DNA from: Lachnospiraceae bacterium
GTDB taxonomy: Bacteria > Bacillota > Clostridia > Lachnospirales > Lachnospiraceae
Direction: 5' to 3'
Assembly: GCA_029062885.1 (NCBI GenBank)
Contig: JAIDPH010000280.1
Coordinates: forward strand, 1-35,944
Length of the DNA stretch: 35,944 nucleotides
Shown here: positions 1 through 8,615 of the stretch, one piece after another
Numbering within the stretch: the first letter of the stretch is position 1
Layout of the letters: each line of letters begins with the position of its first letter
Notes under the pieces: generated by a model
What the model was told of the DNA's origin: nothing
What the model saw: only the letters and a program-made list of their open reading frames with translations
The model's database searches: none
Translations under genes and position numbers: made by a program

Positions 1-1
1 G

Positions 2-367
2 GACGAGGTTGTGCGTGAGAGAGGAAATAATTTCTCAGCAGGGCAGCGTCAGCTTCTTTCTTTTGCACGTACTATTATCCACAAACCGTCTGTCATGATT
101 CTGGACGAAGCAACCGCCAACATAGATACGGAGACGGAACTGCTCATTCAGGACAGTCTGGAAAAAATGAAGAATATAGGCACAATGCTGATTGTGGCGC
201 ACCGACTTTCCACTATCCAACATGCGGACAACATAATCCTGCTGTCGCATGGACAGATTATAGAGCAGGGGAACCACCAGCAGCTTTTGCATCTCAAAGG
301 GAAGTATTATGATTTGTATACATTGCAGTATAATAGGCAGCAGCTGCAGAATGAACAATATAGATAA
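2..367 (+). CDS. ABC transporter ATP-binding/permease protein, C-terminal fragment
   Basis: This is the last ~121 codons of an ABC exporter; the reading frame is open to the left edge, so the membrane domain and Walker A lie outside the window. Visible in order are the ABC signature region (FSAGQRQ), Walker B followed by the D-loop (MILDEATANID) and the H-loop histidine (IVAHRLST). The sequence around the signature and the ILDEATANIDTETE stretch is typical of MdlB/YheH-type heterodimeric multidrug or peptide exporters, where the ATPase follows six transmembrane helices. The GTG at position 11 is an internal codon and not a start. The next gene begins ~90 bp downstream on the same strand with its own ribosome binding site. 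The substrate cannot be told from this fragment. Confidence 0.93.
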   Translation, partial: DEVVRERGNNFSAGQRQLLSFARTIIHKPSVMILDEATANIDTETELLIQDSLEKMKNIGTMLIVAHRLSTIQHADNIILLSHGQIIEQGNHQQLLHLKGKYYDLYTLQYNRQQLQNEQYR

Positions 368-454
368 ACTACAGACCGTAAATTCAAGAGCAGGGTTAGA
401 AGATGCATTGTGATGAGGTTTTTATATAATTATATACTGCTGAGGAGAAATAAG

Positions 455-2128
455 ATGAAAACTTTTAAAAAGAATATGATTTATGGGTGTTGCGTTAACC
501 TTTGTCTGGCATTCACGTTGATTGTATTCGGACCGCTGGAAATATTTATTTCCAATATTAGTGATTTTAGATTTGGTCTTTCAGACTTTTGGTGGATGCT
601 GTCAGCCCTGGCCTTAGGATATCTTATAATTTCTACGGTTTTCATAGCATTGCTTCCCGATAAATTATGTGAGATAATTACTTCGCTTATTTTTGCCTTT
701 ACGTTGTGCTGCTATATTCAGACCATGTTTTTAAATAGAAAAATGCAGGTTTTAATTGGTCAGGAAGTAGGATGGGAAAAGAAAACCATTATTTTTAATC
801 TTTTTATCTGGATGTGCATTTTTATAATAGTTTTTGCAGTAAAATATTATTTGAAAGATAAGGGAAGAAAAGTAATAAAGTTTATTTCTCTTTCTCTGGT
901 CGCTGTTCAATTGGTAGCGTTGATTTCGCTTTTGCTCACAACTGATGCCTTATTTGGAGAAAACAAAAATTATGGTTATGTTTCTACTGAGGGTATGTTG
1001 GAGCTATCGCAGGAAAAGAACGTAATTGTATTTATTCTGGACTACTTTGACGGACGGTATATGGATAGCATATTGGCTGAAAATGAAGATTTTTTGCTTC
1101 CCTTAAAAGGATTTACCTATTATCCGGATGCAACCAGTGTACATAGCAGAACTTATCCATCTATTACATACCTGTTGACAGGAAATATGTGTTATTTTGA
1201 TAAAGAGCCGCATGATTACGTGAATGAGGCTTATGAAGACAGCAGTTTTTTACCTGATTTATATGAGAATGGCATAGAAATCGGATTATATACTTATCCG
1301 AATTATATTGGCGATAGCATGAAGCCAAAGATTTGTAATTATGCTTTTAAGAGCCTGCCCTTAAATTTTAAGGAAGTCATAAAAAGTTTTATGAAAATAG
1401 CGCTTTACCGGGACATGCCTTATCTTGTCAAAGCGCGTTTTCAGTATGATGCCGCAGATATAAATAACAGAGTGATTAAATACGACTCTGATGATAAAAA
1501 ATCGGACGAAAATGCTGCGCCGTTTCAGCTTTTTAATGATGCATGGTTTGCGCAAATGCTTACGGAAAATGGAATCAGTATTGGTGAACAAGATGGGTGT
1601 TTCCGTTTTTATCACCTTGCTTCTGTACATGCAGATTTTAGTGATTGGTATTCATGTGCGGTAAGAAGTTTTGAAATTATAAATGAATATGCGGACAAAA
1701 TGCGCGAATTGGGAATTTATGAAGATTCCACAATTATTATTACAGCCGACCACGGATATCATGGTGGCGGCGGACTGGATCTGCCTCAGAAAACGGCAGT
1801 ACCGATATTATTCGTAAAGCCGGCAGGAGCATCTGATGAAGATTTTAAAGTTTCAGATGCGCCAGTGTCGCACACAGAGTTTATTCCGACTATACTCAAT
1901 GGATTTTCACTTGATTATCAGGATTATGGAAGAACGGTTTATGATATAGGCGAAACAGAAGACAGAGAAAGGTTTTATTATTATTCCGCAGTTTATACTC
2001 ATGAATACGGTGAAATAGAGTTGAGGGAATATAAGGTGGACGGAGATGCCAGGAATGAAGAGAATTATCATTACACGGGCAAAAAGTGGGATATTCTGTA
2101 TTCTGAAAATCCGGTATCGCCTAAATGA
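455..2128 (+). CDS. Membrane-anchored sulfatase/phosphatase-fold protein
   Basis: A 557-residue protein with about five hydrophobic helices in its first ~180 residues, followed by an extracytoplasmic alkaline-phosphatase-superfamily domain. Domain landmarks are NVIVFILDYFDG (first metal-binding Asp region), a SRTYPSITYLLTG segment where sulfatases and LTA synthase-like enzymes carry the catalytic Ser/Thr/Cys, and ITADHGYHGGG (metal-binding Asp-His). The architecture resembles LtaS- and YejM-type proteins, which act on phospholipid or glycopolymer substrates at the membrane surface; the actual substrate is unknown. The start was set at 455 because GAGGAG lies 7 nt upstream (442-447). In-frame GTG/ATG codons at 410 and 413 lack such a site and would add a poorly supported N-terminus. 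Confidence 0.85.
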   Translation: MKTFKKNMIYGCCVNLCLAFTLIVFGPLEIFISNISDFRFGLSDFWWMLSALALGYLIISTVFIALLPDKLCEIITSLIFAFTLCCYIQTMFLNRKMQVLIGQEVGWEKKTIIFNLFIWMCIFIIVFAVKYYLKDKGRKVIKFISLSLVAVQLVALISLLLTTDALFGENKNYGYVSTEGMLELSQEKNVIVFILDYFDGRYMDSILAENEDFLLPLKGFTYYPDATSVHSRTYPSITYLLTGNMCYFDKEPHDYVNEAYEDSSFLPDLYENGIEIGLYTYPNYIGDSMKPKICNYAFKSLPLNFKEVIKSFMKIALYRDMPYLVKARFQYDAADINNRVIKYDSDDKKSDENAAPFQLFNDAWFAQMLTENGISIGEQDGCFRFYHLASVHADFSDWYSCAVRSFEIINEYADKMRELGIYEDSTIIITADHGYHGGGGLDLPQKTAVPILFVKPAGASDEDFKVSDAPVSHTEFIPTILNGFSLDYQDYGRTVYDIGETEDRERFYYYSAVYTHEYGEIELREYKVDGDARNEENYHYTGKKWDILYSENPVSPK

Positions 2129-2261
2129 TTTTTGTCTTGCGTACATGATAGGTGATTATGCTATTATCTTACAGAGATGATTGGATATAATAAATTTTGC
2201 AGTAATGAACGTAGCAGAAAATTAGAACTTAATATTGGTTATGAATAAAAGGAATAATAAT

Positions 2262-4595
2262 ATGTACAGCATAAAAATAAATGCTAATGAAAAACTCACA
2301 GATGTTTCGGAAAACCTTTACGGTTTATTCTTTGAGGACATAAACAGGGCGGGAGATGGCGGCATATACGCTGAACTATTACGAAATAGAGCCTTTGACG
2401 ACGGTATTATACCGCAGGGGTGTACATATGATCCTCATAATAAGCTGATTATTTCGCCGACTGGATGGTGTTCTTCGTTTGATTGCTGTGAAAGCGAGAA
2501 AATAGCGGCATGGACTGCATGTAGTGGAGCTGAAATGAAACTTACTGATAAGAACACGCTGCACAAAAACCGCAAGCGGGCATTGGAAGTGAATTTTAAT
2601 GGCGGATATATACAAAATGACGGATTTATGGGGATACCTATTCAAAATGGGAAAACATACAGATTTTATATGTTTGCAAAAGCGGATGAAACGGTTGAGG
2701 TATCTGTACTGCTTACATCTCAAAATGGCGAAGAATATGCGAAACATACTTTTACAGTATGCGGCGATTACGATAGGTATGAATGTGAATTGACAAGTAT
2801 TACAGAGGATTTTAACGGACGTCTTGCAATTTACTCTTCTTCTGTGCAAACCATTACAATAGGGTTTACGTCTCTTTTTCCAACGGATACATTTATGGGA
2901 CGGAATAACGGACTGCGGAAATCATTAGCGGAAAGAATGATAAAGTTAGCGCCATCTTTTCTCAGATTTCCGGGCGGATGTATTGTTGAGGGATTTACTA
3001 AGGAAACTGCTTTCAGATTTGAAGATACGATAGGACCTGTATGGGAAAGAAAACCGCATTGGCTGCTTTGGTCGTATATGACTACTAATGGACTTGGTTT
3101 TCACGAATTTCTGCAATTTTGTGAAGATGCAAAAATAGACGCTATGTATGTATTTAATTGTGGAATGACTTGTCAGGGAAGAAATCCCGACTATTTTGAT
3201 GATGATCTGGTCAGGCAGTATTACGAAGATACCGTACATGCTGTTTTATATGCAACAGCTCCTTACGATACAGAATGGGGAGCTAAAAGAGCGGCTAACG
3301 GACATATTGAGCCTTTTACAGTGTTGAAATATTTGGAAATCGGTAATGAAAACTGGGGCAGTGAATACAGTAAACGCTATGAATATTTTTATGACAGGCT
3401 GAAAGAACAGTTTCCGCAGTTAATATATATTTCAACTGACCATACCGAACGCAGTGGACTGAAAACGGAAATGGTTGATGAACATTTTTATTCTTCACCT
3501 GATTTTTTTGCTGCGAATTCTGTAATGTATGATAATATAGACAGAAACGGAGTGGATATATACTGCGGTGAATATGCGGCAACCATTGGCTGCAAAGAAG
3601 GAAATTTGTTCGGTGCATTAGGTGAGGCGGCATTTCTGACCGGAATTGAAAGAAATCAGGACAAAGTTCGTATGACAAGCTATGCTCCACTTTTTCAGAA
3701 TGTTGCCTATAAGGTGTGGGAGCCTGATCTGATAATTTTTAATAACCACGAGGATTATGCTATTCCAAGCTACTATATGCTGAAAATGTTTGCGGAAAAC
3801 AGGGGAGATTATGTATGCAGATATGAAGTTGAAACCGAAAAGAACAGGCAGATGGAGACGGGAGCATTCAGCATACTCTTTGAAGACGGGATAAGTGTTT
3901 CGGATATTTATATTGACAATAAGCCATGTGAAAGTATTTGTACTCTTGATGGAGACATTAATGTTACGGATAATAAATCATATATAGGTACAGGCATAGG
4001 GCTTGTGGGTGATATTCAAAAAAATATGCAAATCTTTTCAGCAGTAATAAAATCTGAGAACGAAAGAATACACATTCGTTTTTGGGACACAGGACTTAAT
4101 GGCGAGGATCAAAATCATTACGACTGGATAATTGCAGAGGGCAAAAGCCGGGTGGTACATTATAATGGCTGGTCGAATGAAATAATATGTGATAATGTAG
4201 AGTGTACGGTAAATAAGGAGAATAGGGTTCGGATAATTACCGATAATGACACATTTGAAATTGCTCTCAACGGTAATATTATACATCACAAAGCGCTTGC
4301 GGAGATACCACATATAACGGCTGTCTGTACGATGGACACCAAAAAGGCAGAGATTATAACAAAGCTTGTGAATTTTTCAGAGAATGAAGTAAACATAAAT
4401 ATCAGCATAGACACAAAAATGAGCAGTAAAGCTATAATAACGACACTTACGGGAGACAGCTATTATGCGAAAAATACCTTTGATGAAAAGGAAGCTGTTT
4501 ATCCGTATACAGAAACAATTGAAGCGGATACTGATTATAATATTGTGATAAAGCCTCGCTCGATTAATGTGATACAGCAGCGACTGGCTGATTAA
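2262..4595 (+). CDS. Alpha-L-arabinofuranosidase, GH51
   Basis: A 777-residue glycoside hydrolase of family 51, expected to release terminal alpha-L-arabinofuranose from arabinan or arabinoxylan oligosaccharides. The N-terminus carries the family hallmark NLYGLFFEDINRAGDGGIYAE. The (beta/alpha)8 barrel contains FLRFPGGCIVEG, the acid/base glutamate in EIGNENWGSEY (about E363) and the nucleophile glutamate in YCGEYAAT (about E437). The C-terminal half forms beta-rich domains. There is no signal peptide, so it is probably cytoplasmic and works on imported oligosaccharides. The start at 2262 has AAGG 9 nt upstream; in-frame starts at 2235 and 2241 lack a ribosome binding site. A GH43 gene lies 28 kb away on the other strand, so arabinose-containing glycans are a plausible diet, but the two are not linked in an operon. 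Confidence 0.93.
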   Translation: MYSIKINANEKLTDVSENLYGLFFEDINRAGDGGIYAELLRNRAFDDGIIPQGCTYDPHNKLIISPTGWCSSFDCCESEKIAAWTACSGAEMKLTDKNTLHKNRKRALEVNFNGGYIQNDGFMGIPIQNGKTYRFYMFAKADETVEVSVLLTSQNGEEYAKHTFTVCGDYDRYECELTSITEDFNGRLAIYSSSVQTITIGFTSLFPTDTFMGRNNGLRKSLAERMIKLAPSFLRFPGGCIVEGFTKETAFRFEDTIGPVWERKPHWLLWSYMTTNGLGFHEFLQFCEDAKIDAMYVFNCGMTCQGRNPDYFDDDLVRQYYEDTVHAVLYATAPYDTEWGAKRAANGHIEPFTVLKYLEIGNENWGSEYSKRYEYFYDRLKEQFPQLIYISTDHTERSGLKTEMVDEHFYSSPDFFAANSVMYDNIDRNGVDIYCGEYAATIGCKEGNLFGALGEAAFLTGIERNQDKVRMTSYAPLFQNVAYKVWEPDLIIFNNHEDYAIPSYYMLKMFAENRGDYVCRYEVETEKNRQMETGAFSILFEDGISVSDIYIDNKPCESICTLDGDINVTDNKSYIGTGIGLVGDIQKNMQIFSAVIKSENERIHIRFWDTGLNGEDQNHYDWIIAEGKSRVVHYNGWSNEIICDNVECTVNKENRVRIITDNDTFEIALNGNIIHHKALAEIPHITAVCTMDTKKAEIITKLVNFSENEVNINISIDTKMSSKAIITTLTGDSYYAKNTFDEKEAVYPYTETIEADTDYNIVIKPRSINVIQQRLAD

Positions 4596-4642
4596 AGATA
4601 TTTCTACTGCCCTATAACAGGAGATAAAGGAAGGTGAAAAGT

Positions 4643-5590
4643 ATGTCAGAAAATTCAAATTTATCCGAAAATGTGAATCCGGATAGCAGCTTGAAAGTAC
4701 AGAAGACAACATACATAAAACAGCAGATGGAGCGGCAGCGTGCAGCGGAAGATGCAAGGCTGGAATACCTGATGAAAGAACAGGAGGTTATTGATGGTCT
4801 GCGTGAGACCATTGATGACAGTATGTGGCAGACAGAAGATGTCAGGAAATACAATCAGGAATTTCAGGAACAAATAAATATGCAGATTTATGAGGCGCAT
4901 GGAATCACAGCGGATAAGCTTACCGGAATGAAGGAGTATAAAAATGCTCTATATAGGGGAGCAGCTACAGTGATGTTCCTTTTGTCCCTCGCGCTGACTA
5001 TCTTGTGCGGAGCGCTGTTTGGTTTCAAAGAGGATGTCTGCATTTTGATGTTTGCATACACGGCTGTGGAGGGAACATTGCTGTTTAGGAAAGAAAAACA
5101 GCTGCCTATACTGGATATTATCTGCCGGGTTCTTTATATGCTGATATTCCCGGTAATGCTGGGTATGTTCGTATGCTTTGCTCTGGAATATGAAGCATAT
5201 GAATTTCTGCTTCAATATGCCGTTATTTTTGGTGTATTAGTAACATTGGCAGGAACGTTATCTTATTTTATATATGACCCTTACCGTCAGGATAAGAAAA
5301 AGGTACAGGATGCGAAAAAGAATATCCGCGATATTGAGCGTACTGTGGAGAAAGAAGTCAGGAAAGAGCAGAAAGAAATCAGGAGAGAACAGAAAATCCG
5401 GGAAAAAGGGGAACGGAAATTCTGGAAGTTTTTAAAACATTTTAAACAAAAAGAAGATACAGAACAAAATGTTTCTGAACAACCGGAACAGACTCTTTCG
5501 ATTGTGGGGGAAAATGTTGCAGAAGAAAAAGTTTCGGAAGAAAATAGCTTAGAGATGAAGCCGTTTGAGGAGGAACAGGCGAGTGTCTGA
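4643..5590 (+). CDS. Unknown four-helix membrane protein with charged coiled-coil ends
   Basis: A 315-residue protein that I do not recognise. The first ~95 residues are hydrophilic and Gln/Glu/Arg-rich with probable coiled coil (around KQQMERQRAAEDARLEYLMK). Then come four hydrophobic segments, roughly residues 105-130, 133-150, 155-185 and 190-215. The C-terminal ~100 residues are extremely Lys/Glu-rich, with a coiled-coil-like stretch starting DIERTVEKEVRKEQKEIRRE and an acidic tail. The start at 4643 is chosen because AAAGGAAGG lies 8 nt upstream. It follows the GH51 gene by 47 bp but shows no functional link to it. The layout suggests a membrane anchor with cytoplasmic arms that contact other proteins; this is inference only. 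Confidence 0.75.
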   Translation: MSENSNLSENVNPDSSLKVQKTTYIKQQMERQRAAEDARLEYLMKEQEVIDGLRETIDDSMWQTEDVRKYNQEFQEQINMQIYEAHGITADKLTGMKEYKNALYRGAATVMFLLSLALTILCGALFGFKEDVCILMFAYTAVEGTLLFRKEKQLPILDIICRVLYMLIFPVMLGMFVCFALEYEAYEFLLQYAVIFGVLVTLAGTLSYFIYDPYRQDKKKVQDAKKNIRDIERTVEKEVRKEQKEIRREQKIREKGERKFWKFLKHFKQKEDTEQNVSEQPEQTLSIVGENVAEEKVSEENSLEMKPFEEEQASV

Positions 5591-5664
5591 AATTTTTGAA
5601 TGGTTATGCCGTAACAGTCATATGAAGAAAATCATGCTCATAGAATAGATATGATAATGTATAA

Positions 5665-5685
5665 TTTTGACTATATAAGTCAAAA
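5665..5685 (+). promoter_or_regulatory. Palindrome overlapping the ribosome binding site of the Csp-like protease
   Basis: Perfect inverted repeat with 8-bp arms (TTTTGACT and AGTCAAAA) around an ATATA loop. The last four bases of the right arm are the first four of the AAAAGGAG ribosome binding site (5682-5689) of the protease gene that starts at 5695. It could be an operator or an RNA hairpin that limits ribosome access. A TATAAT (5660-5665) adjoins it, but no good -35 was found. Confidence 0.5.
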
Positions 5686-5694
5686 GGAGCGCTT

Positions 5695-7545
5695 ATGGCT
5701 TCCCAGAAGTTTGAAAATCTGCTGAATCTGGCATTGGAAACTCCGATGGATGAGCGTGACAAATCATTGGAATTGAATATTGGTTATGAACAAGAGGACA
5801 ATACCTGGGAGATTATCATAAAATATCATGGCAATCTGCAACAAGGACTGTCCTCTCTTTTGGCTCTGCCACGAGGAAGATTAATACAGATAGAGGAGTT
5901 GATAGCGGGATATGCTATTTTGATTGTGCCCGAGTCTTTGATGGATGCTGTGGCGGCGGTAGAAGAAGTTGAATATATAGAGAAACCTAAGCGGCTTTTT
6001 TTTGATATTCTGCAAGGGAAAACCGCATCATGTATTTTGACTGGAAACTCTGTTGTCTCATCACTGCGGGGGCAGGGGGTTTTAGTGGCGGTAATTGACT
6101 CCGGGATTTCATGGCGTAACAGGGATTTCAGAAATGCGGACGGAACGAGCAGAATCCTCTTTCTATGGGATCAGACATTGCAGGCTGAGCGGGTATGGGA
6201 ACAGATTGCAATGAGAAATCTGCTTCCGGAAGAAAGAAAAGAAGACTATGCACCACCTGCCGGTTTCCTGACAGGAGTAGAATTTGACAGAGCGCAGATT
6301 AATGAAGCGTTGAATGCCTCTTCGGAGATTGATGGAAATCTGTTGGTTCCAAGTGTAGATACATCGGGGCATGGAACAGCGGTGGCAGGCATAGCGGCGG
6401 GAAGCGGAGAAGGCTATGGAAGCGTCTATGAAGGTGTTGCTCCGCAAAGCGAGTTAATCATTGTGAAGCTTGGAACTCCCAGAGCAAATTCGTTTCCGAG
6501 GACGACAGAGCTAATGCGTGCCTTAACCTATGTAGTCAGAAAATCTTTGGATTTACGCCGACCTATTTCTATAAACTTAAGTTTTGGCAATACCTACGGT
6601 GCACATAACGGCACTTCGCTGTTGGAGAGATTTATTGATAATGTTTCGGAGATAGGCAGGAGCGTCATCTGTGTGGGAAGCGGTAATGAGGGAGCATCCG
6701 GCGGGCATGCGGGAGGCAGTACGGTAGGAGAAGCGCAGGCAATTGTGGAACTGGTGGTAGGAAATTATGAAACAGGGCTGAATGTCCAGCTCTGGAAAGA
6801 TTACGCAGATATCTATAATGTTAGGTTAAAATCTCCTAACGGGGAAGAGTTTAATATAAATACCGGCAGAGCTGGTAAACAGACCTTTATTTTAGAGCAG
6901 ACAAGGATCCTTTTATATAATGGTGAACCAGCGCCATACATGACCAGTCAGGAAATTTATTTCGATTTTCTTCCGAGGGGAAACGGAAGATATATTAACA
7001 GCGGCGTATGGACATTTGTTTTGGAACCCGTCAAAACAGTGACCGGCAATTATACTCTGTACCTTCCTTCCGAAACTGTGCGCTCAGGGCAGACTCGATT
7101 CGTCAGACCTACGCCGGATATAACATTAACTATTCCGTCCACAGCCTCAAAAGTAATTACAGTGGGGGCTTATGAGACTCAGCTGGAGGCATATGCGGAT
7201 TTTTCAGGCAGGGGATATCTATATCAGGACAGACTTGGCAGCCGCATCGACGGTTCTTTAGTAAAGCCGGATATTACTGCTCCGGGAGTCAACATTTTAG
7301 CGCCGACCAGAGAAGGAACATATGCCCCTGTAACAGGAACTTCATTTGCCACGCCGTTTGTCACGGGAGCGGCAGCGCTGTTGATGCAGTGGGGAATTGT
7401 AAATGGCAACGATCCATATCTTTATGGTGAAAAGGTAAAGGCATATTTACGGAGCGGCGCAAAACCGATAAGGGGAGAAAAAGTATATCCTAATGAGAGA
7501 GTTGGATACGGAGCGCTGTGTGTCAGTGCGAGTTTGCCAGAGTAA
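5695..7545 (+). CDS. Subtilisin-like serine protease, Csp-like (S8)
   Basis: A 616-residue S8 peptidase of the type found in Clostridia and related to the Csp germination proteases. The complete catalytic triad is visible: Asp in AVIDSG (D135), His in SGHGTAVAG (H226) and Ser in GTSFATP (S550), with the oxyanion Asn in GSGNEG around residue 330. The long insertion between His and Ser (roughly residues 350-480) forms a beta-rich domain, as in Csp proteins. There is no signal peptide; the first ~110 residues look like a propeptide. In Clostridium difficile CspB cuts pro-SleC while CspA and CspC are pseudoproteases; this copy keeps its triad, so an active protease is predicted. Its true substrate is not deducible, and no cortex hydrolase gene is next to it. 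The start is supported by AAAGGAG 5 nt upstream. Confidence 0.9.
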   Translation: MASQKFENLLNLALETPMDERDKSLELNIGYEQEDNTWEIIIKYHGNLQQGLSSLLALPRGRLIQIEELIAGYAILIVPESLMDAVAAVEEVEYIEKPKRLFFDILQGKTASCILTGNSVVSSLRGQGVLVAVIDSGISWRNRDFRNADGTSRILFLWDQTLQAERVWEQIAMRNLLPEERKEDYAPPAGFLTGVEFDRAQINEALNASSEIDGNLLVPSVDTSGHGTAVAGIAAGSGEGYGSVYEGVAPQSELIIVKLGTPRANSFPRTTELMRALTYVVRKSLDLRRPISINLSFGNTYGAHNGTSLLERFIDNVSEIGRSVICVGSGNEGASGGHAGGSTVGEAQAIVELVVGNYETGLNVQLWKDYADIYNVRLKSPNGEEFNINTGRAGKQTFILEQTRILLYNGEPAPYMTSQEIYFDFLPRGNGRYINSGVWTFVLEPVKTVTGNYTLYLPSETVRSGQTRFVRPTPDITLTIPSTASKVITVGAYETQLEAYADFSGRGYLYQDRLGSRIDGSLVKPDITAPGVNILAPTREGTYAPVTGTSFATPFVTGAAALLMQWGIVNGNDPYLYGEKVKAYLRSGAKPIRGEKVYPNERVGYGALCVSASLPE

Positions 7546-7592
7546 AAAAGAGCATATTTTGAAGTTTTGTTGGAATCTTCTATTTTGAAAGT

Positions 7593-7622
7593 ATTTACTT
7601 AAATAAAAGAAAGTGTTATGAT
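7593..7622 (+). promoter_or_regulatory. Possible promoter of the recombinase-like/RhuM/methyltransferase-nuclease cassette
   Basis: A TTTACT (7593-7598) and TATGAT (7617-7622) pair is separated by 18 bp, upstream of the first cassette gene. The -10 is a good match and the -35 a moderate one. It would give a leader of ~40 nt before the ATG at 7670. Confidence 0.35.
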
Positions 7623-7669
7623 GACAATGAAACAAAGGAAATATTGCGTTTGTGGTTCTGGAGGTACAA

Positions 7670-8602
7670 ATGAATCAGAAATTGAGGGAAACTATAGACG
7701 ATTACTATAAAACAATAAAGGAGATTCGTCCTAATTACAGAACATGTTACAATAGCTTTTTAGATTATTGTGATTCATACTATTCACAGTATTCTCTAAA
7801 AGAATTATTTAAAGAGCATCTTGATATTCTCGATATAAAAAAAGCGTGCAGACTTTATATTGAAAAAAGCAAGAAGGCCACGTCCATAGAAGCGGTTCAG
7901 CGTTTTTTGACGGCGATGGATTTTTTTTACAGATATTTGAAAGAGAATGACATTATATGTGAAAGTTTGGAGACCGGATGCAGAAGAAAAGAAATTGTGC
8001 ATGATATTTGTGTTAATTTGAATAATGAATTGGAGCAGAAAATATATCTTCCTTTTGATGGAGAACAGGAACTGAAGATAGTAGATGAGCAGATAGCGCT
8101 CTTACGCAATCAAAATTTTTATCAATTGGGTCAATCTATTATCTATCGGCTTTTGGTAACATATGGCTTTAAGGAAAAAGTAGTTATAAATTTCAAACGA
8201 TGCGATTTTGACAGAAAGAAAGGTAATCTGCTGGTGAATTACAATGGTGAGAACAGTATATATATAAATCTACCTGAAGACATCTGTCAAGACTTAGAGG
8301 AATATTGTACCTTAAATATGTATGAAGATAGAATATGTTTGTTTACAAAAAGTAATGGAACTCCGTTGACCCCTGACAGTATGTTAGGTACGTTAAAAAG
8401 CAGGCTGAAAAAAATGAACATCACTAATTTTACGCCAACTACAGTGGCATTGTATGGGGTAGCTAATTTGATTGAGAGAGGATTGACATTGGGAGAAATA
8501 AAGCTTTTGACAGGTTTTGAAACGCAGAAGATAGAAGACGTTTCACAATATTTATTGACAGATGAAAATGTTGACGAAGTAATAAATGAGAAAATCAAGT
8601 GA
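7670..8602 (+). CDS. Tyrosine-recombinase-like protein lacking most catalytic residues
   Basis: A 310-residue protein with the two-domain layout of phage integrases: an N-terminal SAM-like helical domain (about 1-105) and a C-terminal catalytic-fold domain (about 120-300). The C-terminal half aligns by eye to XerC/D-type enzymes, but key residues are replaced. The Arg I region LLYGTGLR appears as LLVTYGFK. The beta-hairpin lysine region reads NYNGENSIYINLP. The HxLRH box (normally TPHTLRHTFATHLLERG) reads TPTTVALYGVANLIERG. The GH box reads GFET. A tyrosine remains near the C-terminus in SQYLL. Strand exchange is therefore unlikely, and a DNA-binding or structural role is inferred. The start has GGAGG 5 nt upstream (7660-7664). 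The next gene follows after 13 bp, so it probably opens a three-gene operon. Confidence 0.75.
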   Translation: MNQKLRETIDDYYKTIKEIRPNYRTCYNSFLDYCDSYYSQYSLKELFKEHLDILDIKKACRLYIEKSKKATSIEAVQRFLTAMDFFYRYLKENDIICESLETGCRRKEIVHDICVNLNNELEQKIYLPFDGEQELKIVDEQIALLRNQNFYQLGQSIIYRLLVTYGFKEKVVINFKRCDFDRKKGNLLVNYNGENSIYINLPEDICQDLEEYCTLNMYEDRICLFTKSNGTPLTPDSMLGTLKSRLKKMNITNFTPTTVALYGVANLIERGLTLGEIKLLTGFETQKIEDVSQYLLTDENVDEVINEKIK

Positions 8603-8615
8603 AGGAAGAAAAATA

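Noticed and set aside
2379-2849. Minus-strand ORF of 156 codons inside the GH51 gene
   Set aside because: Antisense to a well-supported enzyme, with no protein-like motifs and no ribosome binding site.
5772-5792. Match between the start of the Csp-like gene and the region before the GH51 gene (AATATTGGTTATGAA)
   Set aside because: The shared string is short, AT-rich and in different contexts; probably chance.
7670-8602. Active integrase marking a genomic island with attachment sites
   Set aside because: Key catalytic residues are missing, and no flanking direct repeats or adjacent tRNA gene were seen.
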